Below are positions 53,288 to 61,808 of a DNA stretch of 64,000 nucleotides, piece after piece. Position 1 is the first letter of the stretch. Each line of letters opens with the position of its first letter. Origin of the DNA: Barnesiella merdipullorum (lineage in GTDB: Bacteria > Bacteroidota > Bacteroidia > Bacteroidales > Barnesiellaceae); assembly GCA_019116365.1 (NCBI GenBank), contig DXBT01000036.1, positions 1-64,000 on the forward strand, given 5' to 3'. Made by a program: the position numbers and the translations under genes. A model generated the notes under the pieces. That model worked only from the letters and a program-made list of their open reading frames with translations. It was not told the origin of the DNA and ran no database searches.

Positions 53288-54760
53288 TTATCCCCGGCTG
53301 TAATTGGGAGCTTCGCTGGTAATGGTCACATCGTGGGGGTGACTCTCGGCGACTCCGGCATTGGTGATGCGGGTGAATTTAGCATTGTGCAGGGCTTCGA
53401 TGTCTTTGGCTCCGCAGTAGCCCATACCGGCACGCAAACCGCCTACCATCTGGTAAACGACTTCGTAGAGCGAACCTTTGAAGGGTACACGGGCGGCGAT
53501 TCCCTCGGGTACCAGTTTCTTGGTGTCGGTCTCGTTGGCCTGGAAGTAGCGGTCTTTCGAACCCTTCTCCATGGCTTCGAGCGAACCCATACCGCGGTAC
53601 GATTTGTACTTACGACCGTTGAAGATGATGGTCTCGCCCGGCGACTCTTCCACACCGGCCAGCATACCACCCAGCATTACCGAATAGGCTCCGGCGGCCA
53701 GGGCCTTGACAATATCGCCCGAGTAGCGTATGCCACCGTCGGCAATCAAGGGAACACCGGTACCTTTCAGGGCCTTGGCTACGTCGTAAACGGCCGACAG
53801 CTGGGGCACTCCCACACCGGCAATGACACGGGTCGTACAGATGGAACCCGGGCCGATACCAACTTTCACACCGTCGGCTCCGGCATCGACCAAGTAACGG
53901 GCGGCTTCGCCAGTGGCGATATTGCCTACCACTACGTCGATATCGGGATATTTGGCTTTAATGTCTTTCAAAACGCCTATCACGCCTTTGGAGTGACCGT
54001 GTGCCGTATCGATAACGATGGCATCGGCACCGGCCTCGACCAGAGCATCGACACGCATCATCGAATCGACCGTAACACCCACACCAGCGGCTACGCGCAG
54101 GCGACCCAGTTTGTCTTTGCAGGCAAAGGGTTTATCCTTGGCTTTGGTAATATCCTTGTAGGTTACCAGACCTACGAGACGGCCATCTTTATCGACAACC
54201 GGCAACTTCTCGATTTTGTGTTTCTGGAGAATATCGGCTGCCTGTTGCAAATCGGTCGATTGCGAGGTGGTTACCAGGTGATCTTTGGTCATTACCTCAT
54301 CGACCAGCCGATCGAGGTCGCGCTCGAAACGCAGGTCGCGGTTGGTCACGATACCTACCAGAATCTTGTTTTCATCGACTACGGGAATACCGCCGATGTG
54401 AAATTCGCTCATCATGGCCAAAGCCTCGCGCACGGTAGAACCGCAGCGAATGGTCACCGGGTCGTAAATCATACCGTTCTCGGCACGTTTTACGGCGTGT
54501 ACCTGACGGGCCTGGGCCTCGATGCTCATGTTTTTATGAATAACGCCAATACCACCTTCGCGAGCTATGGCAATTGCTAACTGTGCTTCGGTAACAGTAT
54601 CCATAGCCGCCGAAACTAAGGGGATATTTAATCGGATATTTCGTGAAAACTGTGTCGATAGCTCGACTTCACGCGGAAGGACTTCGGAGTAAGCGGGGAT
54701 TAACAGCACGTCGTCAAATGTTAATCCGTCCATCACCACTTTTTCTGCAACAAATGACAT
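53288..54760 (-). CDS. guaB: Inosine-5'-monophosphate dehydrogenase
   Basis: The start at 54760 (MSFVAEKVVMDGLTFDDV) is chosen by family alignment. An extension of 17 codons upstream overlaps the -7 box. The 490-residue enzyme has a TIM barrel with the catalytic Cys308 in GIGPGSICTTR, the flap region near YRGMGSLEAM and two CBS domains (about 95-205) inserted in the barrel. It oxidises IMP to XMP, the first committed step to GMP. It is probably monocistronic. Confidence 0.98.
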   Translation of the reverse strand: MSFVAEKVVMDGLTFDDVLLIPAYSEVLPREVELSTQFSRNIRLNIPLVSAAMDTVTEAQLAIAIAREGGIGVIHKNMSIEAQARQVHAVKRAENGMIYDPVTIRCGSTVREALAMMSEFHIGGIPVVDENKILVGIVTNRDLRFERDLDRLVDEVMTKDHLVTTSQSTDLQQAADILQKHKIEKLPVVDKDGRLVGLVTYKDITKAKDKPFACKDKLGRLRVAAGVGVTVDSMMRVDALVEAGADAIVIDTAHGHSKGVIGVLKDIKAKYPDIDVVVGNIATGEAARYLVDAGADGVKVGIGPGSICTTRVIAGVGVPQLSAVYDVAKALKGTGVPLIADGGIRYSGDIVKALAAGAYSVMLGGMLAGVEESPGETIIFNGRKYKSYRGMGSLEAMEKGSKDRYFQANETDTKKLVPEGIAARVPFKGSLYEVVYQMVGGLRAGMGYCGAKDIEALHNAKFTRITNAGVAESHPHDVTITSEAPNYSRG

Positions 54761-54789
54761 AATGAAGTTCATTAGAATTTTATTGCATG

Positions 54790-54797
54790 CAAAGATA
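54790..54797 (-). promoter_or_regulatory. -7 box of guaB
   Basis: The minus strand reads TATCTTTG, 29 bases before the guaB start. The -33 element is not clear. The transcript would have a very short leader, so no purine riboswitch fits here. Confidence 0.45.
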
Positions 54798-54889
54798 AGA
54801 ATTTTTCGCAAGCATTTGTAGCCCTTCGCCAGTTTTTTTTATTATTTATCCTTCCCCTACTCCCCTCGCCCCGAATGTAAAAACGGAAT

Positions 54890-54927
54890 AAAAAAGAGGG
54901 ACGGCTCCTGTATCGGAACCGTCCCTC
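54890..54927 (-). terminator. Intrinsic terminator of recQ
   Basis: GAGGGACGG (54896-54904) pairs with CCGTCCCTC (54919-54927), extended by TCC/GGA with one mismatch. On the minus strand it is followed by six U residues. It sits 21 bases after the recQ stop. Confidence 0.9.
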
Positions 54928-54948
54928 ATATGGGGGGTTACGTTTACG

Positions 54949-57129
54949 TCAATTACCCATTTCGGAGAGGAACTTGATACGTATCAACCGTATCTCCTCC
55001 TCGCTGTATTCCATACCGAACTCTTCGATGGCATCCTCGAGGCTGTCGCTCTCGCTCTCCTTGAAATAGTTGAAGATATCGTCGATGTGCTCATCATCCA
55101 TGATCTCGCGCAAGAAATAATCGATATTGATTTTCGTGCCCGAATAGACGATGGCTTCGATTTCGTCGAGCAGTTCGCCAAACTCGAGACCTTTCGACTC
55201 GGCCAGTTCGTCGAGGGCTATCTTGCGGTCGATGGCCTGGATAATCGAGACTTTCAACTTCGACTTGTTGGCGACGGTGCGCACCCGCAAATCTTCGGGG
55301 CGCTCAATCTCGTTTTCCTCGACGTGTGCCTTGATGACCTTGATAAACTCTTCGCCATAGCGTTTGGCTTTGCCGGCACCCACACCCGGGATGTTCTGCA
55401 ACTCCTCGAGGGTGATGGGATAGGTCGTAGCCATGGCTTCAAGCGAGGGGTCCTGGAAGATGACGTAGGGCGGCAGTTCGAGCCGCTTGGCTATCTTCTT
55501 GCGCAGGTCTTTGAGTATGGAGTACAACTCGGGATCGACCGCACAGGCGGCGCCGCCTTTCATGGGCACCTCTTCTTCCATCTCTTCAAAATCGACATCC
55601 TTCACAATCTTGAACGATACCGGGTTCTTGAGAAATGCGTGGCCGGCCTTGGTCACCTTCAACAATCCGTAATTTTCAATATCTTTACTTATATAACCGG
55701 CAATCAATGCCTGGCGAATGACGGCATTCCAGGTGCGCTCGTCCTCGCCTTGTCCGCTACCAAAGACCTCCAGGTCTTCGTGCTGGTAAGAGAGTACCTG
55801 GCTGGTCTCTTTTCCCATCAGGACATCGATCACATATTCGGCTTTAAATTTCTCTTTCAGTGCAATGATAGTTTCAAGAACCGCACAAAGTTGATCTTTT
55901 GCTTCCACTTGTTTTTTAGGATTTAGGCAATTATCGCAATTTCCACAATTATCTTCTTCATACTCCTCGCCGAAGTAGTGCAGCAGAATTTTGCGACGAC
56001 AAAGCGACGACTCGGCATAGGCTGCGGTTTCCAACAGCAGCTGCTTGCCTATCTCTTGCTCGGCCAAAGGCTTTCCCTGCATGAACTTCTCGAGTTTCTG
56101 CAAATCTTTGTTGATATAAAAAGTTATGCATTGGCCTTCACCTCCGTCTCGACCGGCACGCCCCGTCTCTTGATAGTATCCCTCGAGACTCTTGGGTATA
56201 TCGTAGTGGATGACATAGCGCACATCGGGTTTGTCAATACCCATGCCAAAGGCTATCGTGGCGACGATTACGTCGATCTTTTCGAGCAGGAACGCATCTT
56301 GGTTTTGGGTGCGGGTAGCCGAATCCATGCCGGCATGGTAGGGCAAAGCCCGTATGCCGTTGACCTGCAACAGCTCGGCCAGCTCTTCCACCTTCTTGCG
56401 GCTGAGGCAATAGATGATACCCGACTTGCCCTCTTGCGACTTGATGTATTTAATGATATCCTTGTCGATGTTTGCCGTCTTGGGGCGCACCTCGTAGTAG
56501 AGGTTGGGCCGGTTGAACGACGACTTGAATACCGTGGCATCGAGCATACCCAGATTCTTCTGGATATCGTGCTGCACCTTGGGGGTGGCAGTTGCCGTGA
56601 GGGCGATGACAGGTTTCACACCTATCTCGTTGATAATGGGTCGTATGCGACGATACTCGGGACGGAAGTCGTGCCCCCACTCCGAGATACAGTGCGCCTC
56701 ATCGACGGCATAGAACGAGATGTTTACCTGACGCAGGAAATCGATGTTCTCCTCCTTGGTCAGCGACTCGGGTGCAACATACAGCAATTTGGTTTTTCCC
56801 GACAGAATATCGCTCTTTACCTGGTCTATTGCCGCTTTGTTGAGCGAAGAGTTTATAAAATGAGCCACGCCGTCTTCGGCGCTGAAGTTGCGCATGGCAT
56901 CGACCTGATTCTTCATCAATGCAATCAAAGGCGAAATGACAACGGCCGTCCCATCGAGAATCAGGGACGGAAGTTGATAACAGAGCGATTTGCCTCCACC
57001 GGTGGGCATCAATACAAAAGTGTCTTTCCCGGCGAGTAAATTCTTGATAATCGCTTCCTGATTTCCTTTGAAGGTATCGAATCCGAAATTCTTTTTCAGT
57101 TCCTCGGTCAAATTTACTTCTTTTGCCAT
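54949..57129 (-). CDS. recQ: RecQ-family ATP-dependent DNA helicase
   Basis: The 726-residue protein has the complete RecQ layout. Helicase domains carry Walker A MPTGGGKSLCYQ, the DEAH box VDEAHCISEWGHDFR and QETGRAGRDG. The RQC zinc site uses four cysteines in SLCRRKILL ... CGNCDNC. An HRDC domain (about 535-615, LRKKIAKRLELPPYVIF) and a Bacteroidetes-specific C-terminal extension with acidic patches follow. It unwinds DNA 3' to 5' in recombination and repair. It has its own promoter at 57184-57216 and terminator at 54890-54927, so it is monocistronic. Confidence 0.97.
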   Translation of the reverse strand: MAKEVNLTEELKKNFGFDTFKGNQEAIIKNLLAGKDTFVLMPTGGGKSLCYQLPSLILDGTAVVISPLIALMKNQVDAMRNFSAEDGVAHFINSSLNKAAIDQVKSDILSGKTKLLYVAPESLTKEENIDFLRQVNISFYAVDEAHCISEWGHDFRPEYRRIRPIINEIGVKPVIALTATATPKVQHDIQKNLGMLDATVFKSSFNRPNLYYEVRPKTANIDKDIIKYIKSQEGKSGIIYCLSRKKVEELAELLQVNGIRALPYHAGMDSATRTQNQDAFLLEKIDVIVATIAFGMGIDKPDVRYVIHYDIPKSLEGYYQETGRAGRDGGEGQCITFYINKDLQKLEKFMQGKPLAEQEIGKQLLLETAAYAESSLCRRKILLHYFGEEYEEDNCGNCDNCLNPKKQVEAKDQLCAVLETIIALKEKFKAEYVIDVLMGKETSQVLSYQHEDLEVFGSGQGEDERTWNAVIRQALIAGYISKDIENYGLLKVTKAGHAFLKNPVSFKIVKDVDFEEMEEEVPMKGGAACAVDPELYSILKDLRKKIAKRLELPPYVIFQDPSLEAMATTYPITLEELQNIPGVGAGKAKRYGEEFIKVIKAHVEENEIERPEDLRVRTVANKSKLKVSIIQAIDRKIALDELAESKGLEFGELLDEIEAIVYSGTKINIDYFLREIMDDEHIDDIFNYFKESESDSLEDAIEEFGMEYSEEEIRLIRIKFLSEMGN

Positions 57130-57183
57130 ACGGTTATTCTCTTTCTCGTTATTTGGTTAGCCCGATACTCTTTATCGGTCTAA

Positions 57184-57216
57184 CAAATTTATAAACATCT
57201 CTGCGTAATTACCAAA
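57184..57216 (-). promoter_or_regulatory. Promoter of recQ
   Basis: On the minus strand the -7 box is TAAATTTG (complement of 57184-57191) and TTTG (complement of 57213-57216) lies 21 bases upstream. It sits just after the clpX stop, so clpX read-through could also reach recQ. Confidence 0.6.
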
Positions 57217-57232
57217 TTTTACTGCTGCTTTT

Positions 57233-58459
57233 TTATACGGCCAATAGTTTTGCTTTTTCTAATTTTTTCTCGGCATAACTGCGAGTAATATGTAATTTCT
57301 TTTTGGACGACGAGGGGGTCTCATACATGGCATCCATCATCACCGTCTCGACAATCGAGCGCAACCCACGGGCTCCCAACTTGAACTCGATGGCCTTATC
57401 GACCACATAGTCGAGCATATCGTCGTCGAAGGTGAGTTTCACGCCGTCCATCTCGAACAGTTTGACATACTGCTTGACAATCGAGTTCTTGGGCTCGACC
57501 AGGATACGGCGCAACGCCTCGCGGTCGAGGGGTTGCAAATAGGTAAGAATGGGCAACCGCCCGATAATCTCGGGAATGAGTCCATAGGCCTTGAGGTCTT
57601 GGGGGGCAATGTACTGCAAGAGGTTCTCCCGGTCGATGCGGTTGTTGCTGCCGCCACCGTTGAATCCTACCACATGGGCATTAAGCCGCATGGCTATCTT
57701 GCGCTCGATACCGTCAAAGGCACCGCCACAAATATAGAGTATATTCTTGGTGTTCACCGGAATCATCTTCTGCTCGGGGTGTTTGCGCCCGCCTTGTGGC
57801 GGCACGTTCACGATGGAACCTTCGAGCAGTTTCAGCAGACCTTGCTGCACACCCTCGCCGCTCACATCGCGGGTTATCGAGGGGTTGTCGCTCTTGCGGG
57901 CAATCTTGTCGATCTCGTCGATAAACACGATACCCCGCTCGGCGGCTTCGACGTCATAGTCGGCTACCTGAAGCAGACGGGTGAGAATACTCTCGATATC
58001 CTCGCCCACGTAACCGGCCTCGGTGAGTACGGTGGCATCGACTATCGTAAAGGGCACCTTGAGTAACCGGGCAATGGTCTTGGCCAGCAATGTTTTGCCG
58101 GTACCGGTGGGCCCCACCATGATGATGTTCGACTTCTCAATCTCGACATCGTCGTCGCTGGCGGCCTGCATGATGCGTTTGTAGTGGTTATAGACCGACA
58201 CGGCCAGATACCGCTTGGCATCGTCCTGCCCGATGACATACTGGTCGAGAAACTTCTTTATCTCGTCGGGCTTGGGCAACTCCTCGAGCGAGATAGCCCA
58301 CTTGGAGTCTTTCTTCCGCCGCTTGTGCAGATACTCCTCGGCGAGAAGATAGGCCTGTTCGGCACACTCGTCGCAAATGCAGCCATCACGTCCCGGCATG
58401 AGCAGCCTTACCTCATTTTCGCCTCTTCCGCAAAAACTACACTTCTCACCTTTCGCCAT
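57233..58459 (-). CDS. clpX: ClpX, ATP-dependent unfoldase of the ClpXP protease
   Basis: The 408-residue protein has the N-terminal C4 zinc-binding domain (CSFCGRG ... CICDEC, about residues 7-35), Walker A GPTGTGKT, the GYVG pore loop, Walker B IVFIDEID and the sensor motifs of a Clp/Hsp100 AAA+ protein. The IGF docking loop appears as VGF in AHVVGFNGG. It recognises substrates and feeds them to ClpP. Its start overlaps the clpP stop by 14 bases, so the two are translationally linked. Confidence 0.98.
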   Translation of the reverse strand: MAKGEKCSFCGRGENEVRLLMPGRDGCICDECAEQAYLLAEEYLHKRRKKDSKWAISLEELPKPDEIKKFLDQYVIGQDDAKRYLAVSVYNHYKRIMQAASDDDVEIEKSNIIMVGPTGTGKTLLAKTIARLLKVPFTIVDATVLTEAGYVGEDIESILTRLLQVADYDVEAAERGIVFIDEIDKIARKSDNPSITRDVSGEGVQQGLLKLLEGSIVNVPPQGGRKHPEQKMIPVNTKNILYICGGAFDGIERKIAMRLNAHVVGFNGGGSNNRIDRENLLQYIAPQDLKAYGLIPEIIGRLPILTYLQPLDREALRRILVEPKNSIVKQYVKLFEMDGVKLTFDDDMLDYVVDKAIEFKLGARGLRSIVETVMMDAMYETPSSSKKKLHITRSYAEKKLEKAKLLAV

Positions 58460-59141
58460 CGTTCAAATCGTTTTTCTTGGATTTTACCAATACTTCGTCG
58501 ATCATGCCATACTCCTTGGCCTCGATGGCGGTCATCCAGTAGTCGCGGTCCGAGTCTTTTTCGACCCGCTCATAGGGATTGCCCGAGTGGTCGGCGATGA
58601 TGGTATAGAGTTCTTTCTTGAGTTTCTGTATCTCACGGGCCGTAATCTCGATATCGGAGGCTTGTCCCTGAGCACCACCCATGGGCTGGTGTATCATCAC
58701 CCGCGAATGTTTGAGGGCAAAGCGTTTACCCTTGGTACCGGCTACCAGCAGCACGGCGCCCATCGAGGCAGCCATACCGGTACAGATGGTCGATACGTCG
58801 CAGCTGATGAACTGCATGGTGTCGTAAATGCCCAGACCGGCATAGACCGAACCGCCCGGGGTATTGAAATAGATCGAGATGTCTTTGCCGGGATCGGCTG
58901 CATCGAGATAGAGCAGCTGAGCCTCGATGACATTCGACGTATAATCGTCGATAGGTGTTCCCAGGAAGATTACGCGATCCATCATCAATCGCGAGAACAC
59001 ATCCATCTGAGTGACATTCAACTGGCGCTCTTCCATAATCGTGGGAGAGAGGTAACTGCTGGTAAACTGAGCATACTGATCGAGAGCAAGCCCGTTCATG
59101 CCCAGGTGTTTTACCGCATAATTTCTAAAATCGTTTGTCAT
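58446..59141 (-). CDS. clpP: ClpP, ATP-dependent protease proteolytic subunit
   Basis: The start at 59141 (MTNDFRNYAVKHLGMNG) is chosen because upstream codons (MKTIKKTKYS) lie next to the promoter. The 231-residue protein has the catalytic Ser in MAASMGAVLL, His in VMIHQPMGG and Asp later in the fold. ClpP forms a double heptameric barrel. It is followed by clpX with a 14-base overlap and preceded by its own promoter. Confidence 0.97.
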   Translation of the reverse strand: MTNDFRNYAVKHLGMNGLALDQYAQFTSSYLSPTIMEERQLNVTQMDVFSRLMMDRVIFLGTPIDDYTSNVIEAQLLYLDAADPGKDISIYFNTPGGSVYAGLGIYDTMQFISCDVSTICTGMAASMGAVLLVAGTKGKRFALKHSRVMIHQPMGGAQGQASDIEITAREIQKLKKELYTIIADHSGNPYERVEKDSDRDYWMTAIEAKEYGMIDEVLVKSKKNDLNDGER

Positions 59142-59184
59142 ACTATACTTCGTTTTTTTGATTGTTTTCAACCCTATTTTCAGT

Positions 59185-59217
59185 CAAAGATATAAATAAA
59201 AACAGTTATGCCCCAAA
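59185..59217 (-). promoter_or_regulatory. Promoter of clpP-clpX
   Basis: On the minus strand the -7 box is TATCTTTG (complement of 59185-59192) with TTTG (complement of 59214-59217) 21 bases upstream. The leader is about 35 bases. No CIRCE-type element is seen. Confidence 0.6.
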
Positions 59218-59329
59218 TAATTTTAGGAAGCGGGCCACTTTTTTACGGCTATCTTTCACAAAAAATAATATATCACGTGTCCCTGCCCCACCCCGTCACG
59301 TCGCAACCAGACTGGTGCAGGTAACAAGA

Positions 59330-59357
59330 AGCCCCGAAAACGAAAGGTTCCGGGGCT
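59330..59357 (-). terminator. Probable terminator of tig
   Basis: AGCCCCG (59330-59336) pairs with CGGGGCT (59351-59357), with two further A-T pairs inside. The downstream tail on the minus strand is only TTCTTGTT, so termination may be partial. Confidence 0.5.
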
Positions 59358-59385
59358 CCAAAGAGGTTATGTATCAAGCGTTTCC

Positions 59386-60747
59386 TTACTCGGCAGTTTC
59401 GAAAAGTTTCTGGAATTTCTCCATCGAAATCTCTTTGGGGGTAAGGGTTACCGACTCTTTGATAGCGGTCTGGATCTTCTGCTCGGTAGCCTGGTTGATC
59501 AAGCGCGAGCGAGTCTCTTTGCTCGAGAGCATCTCGTTGCCGTAACGCTCGAGTACATCGTCGGGCACACCGGTCATGCCATATTGGGCAAACTGGCTGG
59601 CAGCCACACGTTTGGCCAGAGCCTTGAGGTCGTTGTCATCGACATGGATATCGAATTGTTTTACAATCTCCTCTTTGATCAACTGCCACTTCAAGTCGGG
59701 TACCATCTTGGCAAAATCTTCGTCGATAGTCTCGGCCTTGCGCTCCTTGTCGGTAGCCAGCAACCAGCGTTTGAGGAATGCGTCGGGCAACTCGAAATCG
59801 CCTACGGCCTTTTCGATGGCAGCGCGGGCATCGATCGAGAACTTGTAGTCGCTCTCGGGAACCAGTTGATGGGCAATCATCTCACGCAGTTTGGCGAAAT
59901 ACTCTTCTTCGCTCTTGACGGCATCTTTGCCAAATACGTTGTCAAACAGTTCTTGGTTCAACTCGGCCGGTTGCAGATGTGTAATATCTGTCACTGTCAT
60001 TTCGAAGTCGGATGTCACATTGGCAGCCTTCTCCTTGTCGGTATTGAGCATCGAAGCGAGCTCGGCTACCGAAGCGTTGCAACTCTTCGAGGGGTTGAAT
60101 ACCACTTTGTCGCCTTTCTTCACGCCGGCAAATTTGGCTTTCTCCTCGTCGCTCTTGAAGTAGTTGGGCGATACGATGGTGCTCTCGACAGTGATGCCAC
60201 CTTCGAGGGGAGTGCCGTCGCTCGACAACTCGACCATCGAACCCTTGATGAGGTCTCTCTCATCGGTCGATTCATCTACCGAAACCTGTTTGCCGAAACG
60301 AGTCAGGAAAACTTCGTTCTGACGTTTTACCATGTCGTCGTCAACGGTAATCGTGTAGTAGGGAACCTTGATTTTCTTATCGACTTTCACATCCAGCTCG
60401 GGAGCCAGGGCTACATCGAAACGGAAGGTGAAGTCGTCCTGAGCATCGAGATCGACCGTCATGTCTTCGGCCGTCATAGGCTCGCCCAGGATATTGAGTT
60501 TGTTGTCGCGGATATAATTGTACAAGGCTTCTGAAACCAAGCGGTTGATCTCTTCTACCCGAACCGATTTTCCGAACATCTTCGTGAGGATGCTAAACGG
60601 TACTTTCCCTTTTCTGAAACCGGGGATGTTGGCTTTCTGCCCGTAAGCGCGAAGAGATTTATCAACTTTGTCCTGATAATCGGCTTTCGATATTTCAATC
60701 GAAATCACTGCATTCAGGTTGTCGGTGTTTTGATGTGAAACGTTCAT
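59386..60747 (-). CDS. tig: Trigger factor (ribosome-associated chaperone)
   Basis: The 453-residue protein has the trigger factor N-terminal ribosome-binding domain, with the signature GFRKGKVPFSIL around residues 42-53, and a long helical C-terminal chaperone domain. The central FKBP domain is poorly conserved, as is usual in Bacteroidetes. It meets nascent chains at the ribosome exit. The gene has its own promoter; clpP and clpX lie downstream, the common tig-clpP-clpX order. Confidence 0.96.
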   Translation of the reverse strand: MNVSHQNTDNLNAVISIEISKADYQDKVDKSLRAYGQKANIPGFRKGKVPFSILTKMFGKSVRVEEINRLVSEALYNYIRDNKLNILGEPMTAEDMTVDLDAQDDFTFRFDVALAPELDVKVDKKIKVPYYTITVDDDMVKRQNEVFLTRFGKQVSVDESTDERDLIKGSMVELSSDGTPLEGGITVESTIVSPNYFKSDEEKAKFAGVKKGDKVVFNPSKSCNASVAELASMLNTDKEKAANVTSDFEMTVTDITHLQPAELNQELFDNVFGKDAVKSEEEYFAKLREMIAHQLVPESDYKFSIDARAAIEKAVGDFELPDAFLKRWLLATDKERKAETIDEDFAKMVPDLKWQLIKEEIVKQFDIHVDDNDLKALAKRVAASQFAQYGMTGVPDDVLERYGNEMLSSKETRSRLINQATEQKIQTAIKESVTLTPKEISMEKFQKLFETAE

Positions 60748-60827
60748 TCTTTATGAATTTTATTAAATTAGACTCTTTACTGTTTTTCTCTCTATTCCCT
60801 GCAAAAAGCGTGCAAATTTTGAGAGCG

Positions 60828-60858
60828 CAAAATTAGTGCTTATCTTTCGATAATCAAA
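60828..60858 (-). promoter_or_regulatory. Promoter of tig
   Basis: On the minus strand the -7 box is TAATTTTG (complement of 60828-60835) with TTTG (complement of 60855-60858) exactly 19 bases upstream. The leader is about 75 bases. The rest of the gap 60748-60927 holds nothing else recognised. Confidence 0.7.
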
Positions 60859-60927
60859 TTATTATTAAAATTTTTCTTTGGAGTCGGGCATCACCACCCT
60901 CTTTTCACAGCCAGGCCCAGGTGTGGT

Positions 60928-61389
60928 TCACTTGGTATCGGCCATGAGCTGGTCGAAGAAGTCGTCGAGCTCCTTGTCCATCTTTTCCCAAAAATCGTCG
61001 TGCAGATAGATATTCTCGTCGTCGAGCGTGATGAGATCGGCTACCGGTTCCATATTGGCATCGACCAGGACCACCGAGAAGGGCGAAATAAAATCGAGCG
61101 AATGAAGGGCCTTGTTCACCTCGTCGTGATTCAACACCTCTCTCAAAAAAGCAATCAACGCCACATGAGGTTCCTCGCTGTCGTGAGCCGAGCGCCACTC
61201 GTCGAGCTCCTCGACGGTTGCTTGAGCCAACACCCCGTCGGCATCGTCAAAGACGGTAAACAGTTGTTCGTCATACTTCACCTGCACATACATGTCGGTG
61301 AGCGACATGTCCTCTGCACGGGCCTTCTCGACAGCCGCACAGATGGTTTCGCACAGGGTTGAGAAAAGTTTTTGTTCCGAAGCGTTCAT
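60928..61389 (-). CDS. Acidic protein of unknown function
   Basis: The 153-residue protein is not recognised. It is rich in Asp and Glu, lacks a signal peptide and membrane segment, and ends in an acidic stretch (WEKMDKELDDFF). The pattern suggests a small mixed alpha/beta cytosolic protein. The frame is open for its whole length with codon use like its neighbours and has a -7 box (TATCTTTG on the minus strand, complement of 61412-61419) 22 bases upstream. It is upstream of tig on the same strand but separated by the tig promoter. Confidence 0.75.
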   Translation of the reverse strand: MNASEQKLFSTLCETICAAVEKARAEDMSLTDMYVQVKYDEQLFTVFDDADGVLAQATVEELDEWRSAHDSEEPHVALIAFLREVLNHDEVNKALHSLDFISPFSVVLVDANMEPVADLITLDDENIYLHDDFWEKMDKELDDFFDQLMADTK

Positions 61390-61411
61390 ATGTATTCATT
61401 TATTCGACCTT

Positions 61412-61419
61412 CAAAGATA
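61412..61419 (-). promoter_or_regulatory. -7 box of the acidic-protein gene
   Basis: TATCTTTG on the minus strand lies 22 bases before the start at 61389. TTTG candidates upstream are at spacings of 14 and 23 bases, so the -33 is uncertain. Confidence 0.4.
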
Positions 61420-61590
61420 CGAAAAGTCGAGGACAAAAAGTCCAAATTGTGGGGAGTTTTTTGTCGGAGCCCTCTCTACGCCACCATATCCTCGGCTCTG
61501 TCCGAACCTCTTTTGCAATGTCGCGATGCCGGCTCTTACGCAAAAAGAATAAAAAATATATCGTTTTATTCAAAAATTCATAACGATTTG

Positions 61591-61621
61591 TTTGGATTCA
61601 AAAATGATTTCATTACATTTG
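61591..61621 (+). promoter_or_regulatory. Promoter of the phe/tyr leader and aromatic operon
   Basis: TTTG (61591-61594), a 19-base spacer and TACATTTG (61614-61621) form a consensus Bacteroidetes promoter. Transcription would start near 61628, about 20 bases before the leader peptide ATG. This is the best promoter match in the window. Confidence 0.8.
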
Positions 61622-61648
61622 CAACATCAAACTCACAATTGAGACACG

Positions 61649-61729
61649 ATGAGAAACTTTGATTTTGCATATTACTTTTACTTTTATTTTTATTTTCACC
61701 AAAATAAAAACGGGGTTTTATGCAACTAA
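61649..61729 (+). CDS. Phe/Tyr-rich leader peptide of the aromatic operon
   Basis: The 26-codon frame runs from ATG at 61649 to TAA at 61727-61729. It contains 6 Phe and 5 Tyr in the first 16 codons, with codons 8 to 16 all Tyr or Phe. It ends with HQNKNGVLCN. It follows a consensus promoter and precedes a terminator directly ahead of pheA. The composition matches the products of the pathway. It is the sensing element of an attenuator: scarce charged tRNA-Phe or tRNA-Tyr would stall the ribosome in this stretch. The TTTTAT-like repetition could arise as low complexity, but the stop codon and RNA structure fit the regulatory reading. Confidence 0.85.
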   Translation: MRNFDFAYYFYFYFYFHQNKNGVLCN

Positions 61730-61797
61730 GAACTTGTAAAACAGAATAACGATATATGTACAATAAAATCCCGTTCATCACACGAACGGGATTTTTT
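61687..61797 (+). promoter_or_regulatory. Attenuator of the pheA operon (pause, antiterminator and terminator structures)
   Basis: Three mutually exclusive pairings are visible. Structure 1:2 is 61687-61696 with 61701-61710, a 10-bp A/U stem. The antiterminator is AACGGGGTTTTA (61709-61720) with TAAAATCCCGTT (61764-61775), 12 bp including one G-U. The terminator is AAAATCCCGTTC (61765-61776) with GAACGGGATTTT (61784-61795), followed by a short U-run. A ribosome stalled on Phe/Tyr codons covers segment 1 and frees the antiterminator. A ribosome reaching the stop at 61727 covers it and lets the terminator form 12 bases before pheA. Confidence 0.85.
61765..61797 (+). terminator. Attenuator terminator hairpin upstream of pheA
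   Basis: A perfect 12-bp stem with loop ATCACAC is followed by U-rich sequence (TTTTTT at 61792-61797). No plus-strand gene other than the leader peptide precedes it, so it has no other transcript to end. Confidence 0.93.
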
Positions 61798-61808
61798 ATT
61801 TTCGACTT

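Noticed and set aside
54761..54811. 17-residue N-terminal extension of guaB.
   Set aside because: It overlaps the -7 promoter box and does not match IMP dehydrogenase N-termini.
61765..61797. The hairpin before pheA as an ordinary terminator of an upstream gene.
   Set aside because: The upstream gene (60928-61389) is on the minus strand. The only plus-strand transcript that could reach the hairpin is the leader itself.
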